A program made the position numbers and the translations under genes. Below, piece after piece: positions 1 through 6,726 of a stretch of DNA of 15,822 nucleotides (its first letter is position 1; every line of letters starts with the position of its first letter). Source of the stretch: Lentisphaerota bacterium (GTDB lineage: Bacteria; Verrucomicrobiota; Lentisphaeria; Oligosphaerales; Oligosphaeraceae). The stretch is taken from positions 1 through 15,822 of the forward strand of contig JAAZIY010000192.1 of the NCBI GenBank assembly GCA_012800625.1, read 5' to 3'. The notes below the pieces were generated by a model. That model searched no databases. It was not told the DNA's origin and worked only from the letters and a program-made list of their open reading frames with translations.

Positions 1-2
1 TG

Positions 3-1460
3 CTCTGGCAGGGCAGGGAGCTGCCATTTGCCGACAAGCTGCTGCTGCGCTGCGGCTCCGACTTCTGTTTCGGCATCGAGTTCGGCTCCGACCTGCTCTC
101 ATTGCAGCCGCCCTCGGCACAGCTGGCTCTGAACGGGGCCGACCTGGTCTTCAACCTGGCCGCCGAACCTGAAATGGTAGGCAAGGCCAGCTTTAGACGC
201 AGCCTGGTGAAGACGCAGAGCGCGCGCATCGCCGGAGTATATGTGTATGCCGGAGCTGGCGTGGGCGAGTCCAGCAGCGACCTGCTTTTTTCCGGACATG
301 CGCTGATTGCCGAAAATGGCCGCCTGCTGGCCGAAAACCAGCGTTTTCAACGCGAGGACAGCCTGCTTTTTGCTGATCTTAAACCAGCCTGGTCTCTGGC
401 CACACGCCGGGCCTGGACCTCGTTCAAGGCGCTGGCGCGCGAAAGCCTGCCGCTTTGCCAGCTCGAGTCACCGCCAGAGTCCCCGGACTGGCGCTACTTT
501 AATATGCTAAAACTCCCCTTTGTGCCGGAGGCTGAAGAGGACCTGCGCGAACGCTGCCAAGAGATATTCAATATCCAGGCCGCCGCCCTGGCCAAGAGGC
601 TCGAACATATCTCTTGCCGCCGGCTTATCCTGGGACTTTCCGGCGGGCTGGACTCCACCCTGGCGCTGTTGGTCTGCCTGCGCTGCTGCGATTTGCTGGG
701 ACTGCCGCGCAACAGCATATTGGCGCTCTGCATGCCAGGATTCGGCACCGGCGAACAAAGCCGGCAGCTGGCGCAGAACCTGGCTGCACTGGCCGGAGTG
801 GAGTTCCGCCAGATAGATATCAGGCCGGCGGTAAGCAGGCATTTTGCCGATATCCAACATGATCCGGAAAAACAAGACCTGGTCTACGAAAACAGCCAGG
901 CCAGAGAGCGTACTCAGATACTGATGGACCTGGCCAATGCCGAAAACGGCCTGGTGATAGGAACCGGAAACCTCTCCGAAATCGCCCTGGGCTGGAATAC
1001 CTTTAATGCCGATCACATGTCCATGTACAACGTGAATTGCGCCGTGCCTAAAACCCTGGTGCGTTTTCTGGTGGAGAACCAGGCCAAGGAGGAGTCCGGC
1101 GAGATGGGCGAGCTGCTGCGCCAGATCAATGCCGCGCCGGTGTCCCCCGAGCTGCTGCCCGGCAAGCAGCATACCGAAAGCATACTGGGCAGCTTTAAGC
1201 TGCATGATTTCTACCTGTACCATTTCCTTAAATACGGGGAAAAACCCGAAGACCTGAAAAAAATGGCCCTGCACGCCTTTGCCGGTGAATTCGATGAAAA
1301 AGAAGTGGAGCGTACCGTGAAACTCTTCTTTCAACGCTTCTTCAGCCAACAATTCAAGCGTAACGCCATGCCGGACGGACCCAAGGTGGGAACCATATCG
1401 CTGTCCTCAAGAGCCGATTGGCAAATGCCGGCGGACGCCAGCGCAGAGGCCTGGCTGTGA
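3..1460 (+). CDS. nadE: NAD+ synthetase, glutamine-dependent type, 5'-truncated by window edge; glutaminase cysteine apparently lost
   Basis: Catalyses the last step of NAD+ synthesis, ATP-dependent amidation of nicotinate adenine dinucleotide, in the cytoplasm. The frame is open from base 3 to the TGA at 1458-1460, so the true start lies outside the window; about 485 C-terminal residues are visible of a usual 550-680. The first part is the end of a nitrilase-fold glutaminase domain (ALIAENGRLLAE, and a VYVYAGAGVGESSSD stretch typical of the family). The synthetase domain follows, with the PP-loop SGGLDS (about 642-660), MPGFGTGE, GTGNLSE and DHMSMYNVN, ending in the typical DGPKVGTISLSSRADW. 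The oddity is at bases 75-92: where the family has V-E-I-C-E-D with the catalytic cysteine, this protein reads I-E-F-G-S-D. The synthetase half looks intact, so it may use free ammonia. Family assignment is secure; loss of glutaminase activity is inferred. Confidence 0.95.
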   Translation, partial: LWQGRELPFADKLLLRCGSDFCFGIEFGSDLLSLQPPSAQLALNGADLVFNLAAEPEMVGKASFRRSLVKTQSARIAGVYVYAGAGVGESSSDLLFSGHALIAENGRLLAENQRFQREDSLLFADLKPAWSLATRRAWTSFKALARESLPLCQLESPPESPDWRYFNMLKLPFVPEAEEDLRERCQEIFNIQAAALAKRLEHISCRRLILGLSGGLDSTLALLVCLRCCDLLGLPRNSILALCMPGFGTGEQSRQLAQNLAALAGVEFRQIDIRPAVSRHFADIQHDPEKQDLVYENSQARERTQILMDLANAENGLVIGTGNLSEIALGWNTFNADHMSMYNVNCAVPKTLVRFLVENQAKEESGEMGELLRQINAAPVSPELLPGKQHTESILGSFKLHDFYLYHFLKYGEKPEDLKKMALHAFAGEFDEKEVERTVKLFFQRFFSQQFKRNAMPDGPKVGTISLSSRADWQMPADASAEAWL

Positions 1461-1480
1461 AATGGTGTGCGTAGGGGGGA

Positions 1481-1520
1481 GGACACTAAGAGACACGAAG
1501 AGACACTAAGGCACACTAAT
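1481..1520 (+). repeat. Decamer repeat element, site A (4 units)
   Basis: Four consecutive 10-bp units, GGACACTAAG / AGACACGAAG / AGACACTAAG / GCACACTAAT, lie between the nadE stop and the aroK start. The same decamer family recurs in the same orientation at 7960-7989, 9720-9779 and 15625-15654. This copy lacks the CAGRATTYWG leader seen at the other three sites. The period is exact and there are no spacers. Confidence 0.85.
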
Positions 1521-1556
1521 GGCTTGTGTTTTGTGACCGTAGACTGACTGGCGCAT

Positions 1557-2054
1557 ATGTCTGACTTGAATATAGTTTTGATCGGCATGCCCGGCAGCGG
1601 CAAGAGCGTACTGGGCAGGCTCCTGGCGGCCAGGCTGGGCATGGACTTTGTGGATACCGACACCCTGGTGGAAGAGGCCAGCGGACTGGGCATTGCCGAG
1701 ATTTTTGCGCAGCAGGGCGAGGCCGAATTCCGCCGCCTCGAAAGCGAGCAGGCCCGGCTTTGCGCCGCAAGACGCGGCCTGGTCGTAGCCACCGGCGGCG
1801 GCATGATTATCAACCCCAACAATACGGCTCTGCTTAAAAAACACGGTCGGCTCTATTATCTGCGCCGCGAGCTGTCTCGGCTTGCCCGCCAAGGCCGCCC
1901 TCTATCCAGCTCCAGCGCAGCCTTGGCAGAGCTTTTCAGGCAAAGAGAGCCGCTTTATCTGGCCGCCGCGGACTGCCTGATCGACAATAACGCGGACCTC
2001 GAGGCCGCCCTGCAAAAAATCATCGCCGACTACCATGAAAATACTGCTGATTAA
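1557..2054 (+). CDS. aroK: Shikimate kinase
   Basis: Phosphorylates shikimate at the 3-hydroxyl with ATP in the chorismate pathway to aromatic amino acids; a soluble cytoplasmic NMP-kinase-fold enzyme. At 165 residues it has the normal length. Visible motifs are the Walker A loop GMPGSGKS near residues 10-17, the shikimate-binding D-T-D near 33-35, FRRLE (arginine contact to shikimate), the glycine-rich TGGGM loop, QGRPL in the mobile lid, and the adenine-side arginine region REPLY. The ATG at 1557 fits the usual N-terminus, though there is no strong Shine-Dalgarno sequence. The 3' end overlaps aroQ by 20 bp, implying translational coupling. A 96-bp gap holding a repeat element separates it from nadE, so sharing a transcript with nadE is possible but unproven. 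Confidence 0.96.
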   Translation: MSDLNIVLIGMPGSGKSVLGRLLAARLGMDFVDTDTLVEEASGLGIAEIFAQQGEAEFRRLESEQARLCAARRGLVVATGGGMIINPNNTALLKKHGRLYYLRRELSRLARQGRPLSSSSAALAELFRQREPLYLAAADCLIDNNADLEAALQKIIADYHENTAD

Positions 2055-2475
2055 CGGCCCCAACCTCAACCTGCTAGGCCTGCGCGAACCCGATATATAT
2101 GGCAGACAGAGCTATGCCCAGCTTATCGACTACATTCAGCAATCCGCTCAGGAGCTGGAGCTTGAAGTGGACTGCTTTCAGTCCAATCACGAGGGCGCCA
2201 TTATCGATGCCATCCAGGCGGCATACGGCAAATACGCCGGCATTATTATCAATCCGGCGGCATATACACATAGCAGCATCGCCATCCTAGACGCGCTGAA
2301 GGCCGTGGCACTTCCTGCCGTCGAGGTGCATCTGAGTGCAGTGGAGCAACGTGAGGCTTTCCGCCAAGTCTCCTATACCGGCATGGCCTGCCTAAAAACC
2401 ATCAGCGGGCAGGGTGCCAAGGGCTATCGCGAGGCCATGCGTTTCCTGAAACAGCATCTGCAAAGCCAGGCCTGA
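2035..2475 (+). CDS. aroQ: 3-dehydroquinate dehydratase, type II
   Basis: Removes water from 3-dehydroquinate to give 3-dehydroshikimate, third step of the shikimate pathway; type II enzymes are small proteins forming dodecamers. The 146-residue length is standard. By comparison with the Mycobacterium tuberculosis enzyme the active-site set is complete: N10 in NGPNLNLLG, R17, the catalytic tyrosine Y22 in DIYG, N73 in NPAAYTH, E97 and H99 in EVHLS, S101, R106 and R110. The usually conserved S-N after the histidine is S-A here, which should not abolish activity. The ATG at 2035 lies inside the aroK end, with no clear Shine-Dalgarno, consistent with coupled re-initiation. The two genes supply non-adjacent steps of one pathway. 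Confidence 0.96.
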   Translation: MKILLINGPNLNLLGLREPDIYGRQSYAQLIDYIQQSAQELELEVDCFQSNHEGAIIDAIQAAYGKYAGIIINPAAYTHSSIAILDALKAVALPAVEVHLSAVEQREAFRQVSYTGMACLKTISGQGAKGYREAMRFLKQHLQSQA

Positions 2476-2553
2476 AGCAGCTCTGCAAAAAAACCGGTTT
2501 ATGTTATTTCTTGCCCGTGTATCTACATATCCAGAATTCGCTTTTCGGCTCTT

Positions 2554-3753
2554 CTAGCCGAGTTGCCTGAGCTTCACTCTGACTTCCTCTGATATGTCTG
2601 GGTTGGCCTCCCATTTGCTGATCTGATACGGGGTGACATCCAGATAGGCCGCCAGAGCCGCACGCGACATTTTTAGGCGTTTGCGCAACGCTAAAAAGTC
2701 CAATGGCCGTTCGTCGGCATCCATGTGCAGGCCCTCCGACTCCAGTTCCTGCAGACTCTGCCAATGGCGGCGGGTAACGCTGATTTTGCCGCGCTCCCAG
2801 TTTGATACCTGGGCAGCGCTTACACCTATAAGACTGCCAAGCCCGCCCTGGGTGAGACCAAGACTCTGACGCAGGGAGGCGACCTGGGCGGCAGTCCAAT
2901 GTTCGAGCAGCGCCGGTTTGGCGGCCTTCGCCGACCTGCTCTTTGCCGGTTTGGCGGCCTTCGCCGGCCTGCTCTTTACCGGCTCCGGCTGTGCCGGCAT
3001 TTTTTCTTTTTGCCCAGTGCTATTCAAGGCCTCGTCTATGCTGTCCAGCTCCAGGCCGAAGACACTTTCCAGGCTATTTTGGTCTATTTCCGAGTCTATG
3101 CCTTGAGTGAGGCTGTCCACGCTTTGCGCTCCGAGCAGGTCGCTTTCCTGCACGCCTCTGAGGGTGAAAAAGAGTCTAGGCTCCTGGTCCAGTCTGGCTC
3201 CTATGCCATACAGCACCGCGGCGATATGCTTACAGAGCAGCGCCCAGTCCGGGCAGGAGCAACTGGTCTTGATTTCATCCGGCGCCGGAAAGAGCCCGTT
3301 TTTGCGGTCGCAGAACTGCTCGATGATATCCTCGGGCAGCTTGCCCTGCACCAACTCCAGCAGCGAGGATATTTTCCCCAGGCATTTTTGTTTGATGACC
3401 TCCCAGCGTCCCGCGTTCAGCGGCTTGATATCTATATTTATCTCATATGGCTTGCTTGAGCTTCCCGCCACCATGGCGCGCACCTTGCCGGGGCTGATGC
3501 GCAGGTCCAGCAGCGAGCCATTGCGCACATAGCTGCGCCCGCGCGGCAGGCGGTTGGCATAGTCCTGGTAGGACTCGATGTTCTCACACCAGGCCCTGCC
3601 CCAGAAGCTTTTGGCCATTAGTCGTCCGCGGACGCAGACCGGCTGCAGCGGCTCGCCCCCTTTCTTGGCCAGGGCGGCCGCCTGTTTTTCACTCCGCCGC
3701 TGTTTTTCAGCGGCTGAGACATAAGGTGGATACCAATTGCGATAATGCCCCAT
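2554..3753 (-). CDS. SWIM zinc-finger protein with 11-residue tandem repeat and two XRE-like HTH domains
   Basis: A probable nucleic-acid-binding partner of the SNF2 helicase encoded just upstream. The 399-residue protein starts at an ATG preceded by GGAG at 5-nt spacing. Residues 1-160 match the N-terminal part of bacterial SWIM proteins (FWGRAWCENIESYQDYANRL is characteristic). The SWIM finger is C165-x-C167-x6-C174-x-H176. A linker around 258-281 contains two copies of K-S-R-x-A-K-A-A-K-P-A, basic and alanine-rich like histone H1 tails. Two helix-turn-helix units follow: about 287-330 (LTQGGLGSLIGVSAAQVSNW) and about 353-397 (MSRAALAAYLDVTPYQISKW), both XRE-like. SWIM/SNF2 gene pairs are known, for example Bacillus subtilis ywqB/ywqA; the duplicated HTH tail is the unusual part. 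The in vivo role is not established. Confidence 0.9.
   Translation of the reverse strand: MGHYRNWYPPYVSAAEKQRRSEKQAAALAKKGGEPLQPVCVRGRLMAKSFWGRAWCENIESYQDYANRLPRGRSYVRNGSLLDLRISPGKVRAMVAGSSSKPYEINIDIKPLNAGRWEVIKQKCLGKISSLLELVQGKLPEDIIEQFCDRKNGLFPAPDEIKTSCSCPDWALLCKHIAAVLYGIGARLDQEPRLFFTLRGVQESDLLGAQSVDSLTQGIDSEIDQNSLESVFGLELDSIDEALNSTGQKEKMPAQPEPVKSRPAKAAKPAKSRSAKAAKPALLEHWTAAQVASLRQSLGLTQGGLGSLIGVSAAQVSNWERGKISVTRRHWQSLQELESEGLHMDADERPLDFLALRKRLKMSRAALAAYLDVTPYQISKWEANPDISEEVRVKLRQLG
2912..2977 (-). repeat. 33-bp in-frame tandem duplication within the SWIM gene
   Basis: Two head-to-tail 33-bp copies, 2912-2944 and 2945-2977, differ at one base by eye (GCCGACC against GCCGGCC). Read on the minus strand they encode two 11-residue units of the basic linker between the SWIM finger and the first HTH domain. 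The near identity suggests a recent duplication, and copy number could vary between strains. Confidence 0.85.
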
Positions 3754-3756
3754 GCT

Positions 3757-6492
3757 TCACTCCATTAGTTGTGCAGAGTCCAGCTTGATGAATTCGAGCA
3801 GCTCCCGGTTGCTCATTTCGGTAAGCAGCTTCTCGCCGCTTTCGCCCAGCAGTTCTTCGGCGAGGCCTTGTTTTTCGCTGATCAAGGCGTCTATCCTCTC
3901 CTCCAGGGTGCCTTTACATATAAACTTGTGGATAAGCACATTGCGCTTCTGCCCTATGCGATAGGCCCGGTCGCTGGCCTGGTTCTCCACCGCCGGATTC
4001 CACCAGCGGTCAAAGTGAATGACATGATTGGCGGCGGTCAGATTCAGGCCGGTGCCGGCGGCCTTCAGCGAGAGCACGAAGAAGGGCAGAGACTCGTCCT
4101 CCTGAAAGGCCTTCACCAGACCCTGGCGCTCCTTCACCGGCGTGCCGCCGTGCAAAAGCAAACCAGGCCGGCCAAAACACTGCCGCAAGTAGTCTTGCAG
4201 AGGAGCGCAGACCTCGCGAAACTGGGTGAAAAGCAAAAGCTTCTCCTGCCGCGAGGCGATAGACTCGACGATTTCCTCGAGCCGCTGAAACTTGCCTGCC
4301 GCCGAGGCGGTGTAATCGTTGTTGCCGAGGAATTGCGCCGGGTGGTTGCAGATCTGCTTGAAGCGCATCAGGTATGCCAGCACCAGCCCGCGCCTCTTCA
4401 TGCCTTGGCTTTCATCGCGCAGTGCGGCTTCAAGCTCATCAACGCATTTTTGATAGAGGGCAGCCTGTCTTTTGCTTAGATGGCAATATACCTTGAGCTC
4501 GGTTTTATCGGGCAGATCGCTGATGATGCGCTTGTCGGTTTTAAGGCGACGCAAGATAAAGGGCCGCGTGAGCTTGCGTAGCGCGCCGTAGTCCTGGTTG
4601 GCCCTCTTGCCGTAGTCGAGGAAGCTCTTCAGGCTGCCAAGCAGGCCGGGATTGACGAAGTCGAAAATGCTCCACAGATCACTGAGGCGGTTTTCCACCG
4701 GAGTGCCGGTGAGGGCGATGCGCCTGGCCGCCCGCAGGCCTCTTACCGCCTTGCTTTGCTTCGACCCCGGGTTCTTGATGGCCTGCGCCTCGTCGGCGAG
4801 CACGGCAGGGAATTCGAGTTCGAGCAGCCGCGGCAGCCTGGGTAGCATCGCATAAGTGACCAGAACCAAGTCGTAATGGCTTAGAAAAGCGGCGGGACCC
4901 TCTTCAAACTCTTGCCATTGCTCCTTGCTCATGGCCGAGGAATGCAGGCTGAGCAGGCGCAGCTCCGGGGTGAAACGCGCGCTTTCGCTGTTCCAGTTGG
5001 AGAGCAGGGTGGCCGGCAGCACCAGCAAGGCAGGCAGCTTGTCGAGCAGCCCGTCTTTTTTCCAGATTTGCAGCAGTGTGAGCAGCTGCAGGGTTTTGCC
5101 CAGGCCCATGTCGTCGGCCAGACAGCTGCCCAGACCCAGCTCGCTGCTGCGCCACAGATACTTGACGCCGTCAAACTGGTAGGGCCGCAGCACGCCTTGC
5201 AGGCGCTCGGGAAGCGGCGGCGGCTTGATCTGAGCGGGGCTGCCCAGCTCGGCCAGCAGCTTTTGTAGTTCGCCGGAGGCCTGGAAACGGCAATTTTCAG
5301 GGTCATCAGGCTCCGGGACTAGAGTCGAGCGTCCCTGACCCCGGGCGCCGGCGAGCAGGCGCAGACCCTCGGCCAGACTCAAACCGGCCTCGCCGGCGAG
5401 CATCTCGGCCTGGCGCCACTGCTGCAGCAGCGCGGCGATGCGCTCCGGCTCGGCGGCCACCCATTGTCCTCGGATGCGAACCAGGCCGCCCTGCGCTTGC
5501 AGGAGCTCCTCGATTTCCTGCTCGCCGAGCTGTTCACCGTCCAAGGTCAGACTGGCCTTGAATTGCAGCAGTGCCTTGGCTCCGAATCCGCCTTGTTTCT
5601 TCAGGTCCAGGTTGACCTGCACGCTGGCCCTGGGCGGTTTCTTTTTCCACAGGTTGACGATTCTGACCACGATGTTGGCCTCTTCGTAGTGCGGCAGGTC
5701 TTGCAGGAACTGGTATGCCTCCTGGCTGCTCCAGGCGGCGGGTTGGAAGATGCGCCTGCTTTCGAGCAGGTCTCTGATCAGGGCGCTGTTTTCCGCCGCC
5801 TTGATAATTGGTCGCAGCAGGTTTTCCAGGGCTTGCGCCTGCCCGGCATATGCCTTCAAAGCCGCCGCCAGCGGCAGATGCTTCGCCCTGACCCCGTCGC
5901 TGTGATAAATAAAACTGACCATAAACGCAAAGGGCAGCTTCCCGCCGCCGTCATTTTTGTTTTCGGCCAGGTGGAAGGCTACCTTGCCGACATCGCGCCA
6001 GGCCGGCGAGAGCTGGCGCAAAAAGTCACTGAAGTCGCTTTGGGAGGCATTGAGCTTCTCTTGCAGTAGCTCTTCAAACTCCCGGTATATTTTCAGCAGC
6101 AGCGCGGCGTCCAGGTACTCTGCGCCCATGATTGGCGGGGTCGAGAGCAGCTGGAAGGCGAGTTCCTCGATGCCGGGCCGCAGTGCCTCGAAGCTGACCC
6201 CCAGGTCTTTTTGGCCCGGCTCCGCCCGGTCTGCAAGCCGGCGCAGATACTCATTGAAAAGCCGGCGGAAATAGTCTTTGCCGGGGCTGTGTTCAAGCCG
6301 TCCCGACTCTTGCAGCAGCGCGAAGACAAGCTCGGCATTATTGCGCAGTTGCGTCTCTTGCGGCAGGCGCAGAAAACCCTGCGGGCTAATGCTCAGATCA
6401 TTGCTGTTATAGGTTGGGGCTGTATTCAACACGCGGACATCAGGTATAAACAAGGAACTAATGACAGCGGTAAATATATATTTGCGCAGCAT
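3757..6492 (-). CDS. SNF2-family DEAD/DEAH-like helicase (HepA/YwqA type)
   Basis: An ATP-driven double-stranded DNA translocase of the Swi2/Snf2 class. The 911-residue protein has a long N-terminal region with the bacterial SNF2-associated domain and a complete two-lobe motor at about 420-900. Visible motifs: I, DDMGLGKT (about residue 460); II, DEAQ in place of DEAH (about 566); III, ALTGTPVENR; the FDFVNPGLLGS signature; IV, LLLFTQFR; V, KAAGTGLNLTAANHVIHFD; VI, QASDRAYRIGQ (about 844). Its TGA lies 3 bp before the SWIM gene, so the two form an operon with the helicase first. The start is the weak point: the ATG at 6492 has no Shine-Dalgarno and the first 30 residues (MLRKYIFTAVISS) do not look like the family. 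At least some relatives are longer, so the N-terminus may be shortened or mis-started. The role is probably repair or chromatin remodelling with the SWIM partner. Confidence 0.93.
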   Translation of the reverse strand: MLRKYIFTAVISSLFIPDVRVLNTAPTYNSNDLSISPQGFLRLPQETQLRNNAELVFALLQESGRLEHSPGKDYFRRLFNEYLRRLADRAEPGQKDLGVSFEALRPGIEELAFQLLSTPPIMGAEYLDAALLLKIYREFEELLQEKLNASQSDFSDFLRQLSPAWRDVGKVAFHLAENKNDGGGKLPFAFMVSFIYHSDGVRAKHLPLAAALKAYAGQAQALENLLRPIIKAAENSALIRDLLESRRIFQPAAWSSQEAYQFLQDLPHYEEANIVVRIVNLWKKKPPRASVQVNLDLKKQGGFGAKALLQFKASLTLDGEQLGEQEIEELLQAQGGLVRIRGQWVAAEPERIAALLQQWRQAEMLAGEAGLSLAEGLRLLAGARGQGRSTLVPEPDDPENCRFQASGELQKLLAELGSPAQIKPPPLPERLQGVLRPYQFDGVKYLWRSSELGLGSCLADDMGLGKTLQLLTLLQIWKKDGLLDKLPALLVLPATLLSNWNSESARFTPELRLLSLHSSAMSKEQWQEFEEGPAAFLSHYDLVLVTYAMLPRLPRLLELEFPAVLADEAQAIKNPGSKQSKAVRGLRAARRIALTGTPVENRLSDLWSIFDFVNPGLLGSLKSFLDYGKRANQDYGALRKLTRPFILRRLKTDKRIISDLPDKTELKVYCHLSKRQAALYQKCVDELEAALRDESQGMKRRGLVLAYLMRFKQICNHPAQFLGNNDYTASAAGKFQRLEEIVESIASRQEKLLLFTQFREVCAPLQDYLRQCFGRPGLLLHGGTPVKERQGLVKAFQEDESLPFFVLSLKAAGTGLNLTAANHVIHFDRWWNPAVENQASDRAYRIGQKRNVLIHKFICKGTLEERIDALISEKQGLAEELLGESGEKLLTEMSNRELLEFIKLDSAQLME

Positions 6493-6552
6493 AAATTACA
6501 AGCCGCAAGCAATGGCCCGCTTTTCGCCCCAAAGTGAATTTCGGGCCAGCCT

Positions 6553-6624
6553 GATTCGTCCGATACGTCCGATTCACCTGATACGTCCGATTCACCTGAT
6601 TCGTCCGATTCGTCCGACTCGTCC
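6553..6624. repeat. 9-bp minisatellite, 8 units
   Basis: Eight contiguous 9-bp units between the divergent SNF2 and FAD oxidoreductase genes: GATTCGTCC, GATACGTCC, GATTCACCT, GATACGTCC, GATTCACCT, GATTCGTCC, GATTCGTCC, GACTCGTCC. The internal order T-A-T(ACCT)-A-T(ACCT) shows that an 18-bp pair was itself duplicated. It can be read as an SDE-rich peptide on the minus strand, but nothing supports translation. Such arrays expand by slippage and would be a natural length-variable locus. Confidence 0.92.
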
Positions 6625-6677
6625 GATAAAAAATTCATTGAGCAAGACCCGCGTTGGTGTGGTAGATTATGTTTTTG

Positions 6678-6700
6678 TTGGCTTAACGCCAAAGTTTTTT
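6678..6700 (+). other. Small hairpin followed by T-run ahead of the FAD oxidoreductase gene
   Basis: TTGGC (6678-6682), a 5-nt loop TTAAC, and GCCAA (6688-6692) form a 5-bp stem; AAG then six T residues follow. It sits 27 bp before the ATG at 6727. The shape resembles a weak intrinsic terminator or attenuator, but the stem is short and only moderately GC-rich, and no upstream plus-strand gene needs terminating. Function is uncertain. Confidence 0.2.
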
Positions 6701-6726
6701 GGAAGCGGTTCAAACAGTGAGGCATT

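Noticed and set aside
507..1352. A 281-codon open frame on the minus strand across nadE.
   Set aside because: It is antisense to a well-supported conserved gene, has no recognisable domains, and GC-rich codon bias commonly opens such frames.
2329..2364. AroQ variation after the active-site histidine (S-A instead of S-N, no second His) as a sign of inactivity.
   Set aside because: All known catalytic residues (N10, R17, Y22, N73, E97, H99, S101, R106, R110) are present.
2545..2561. Inverted repeat TCGGCT-CTTCT-AGCCGA at the end of the SWIM gene as a terminator.
   Set aside because: Only 6 bp, overlaps the stop codon, and no T-run follows on the transcribed minus strand.
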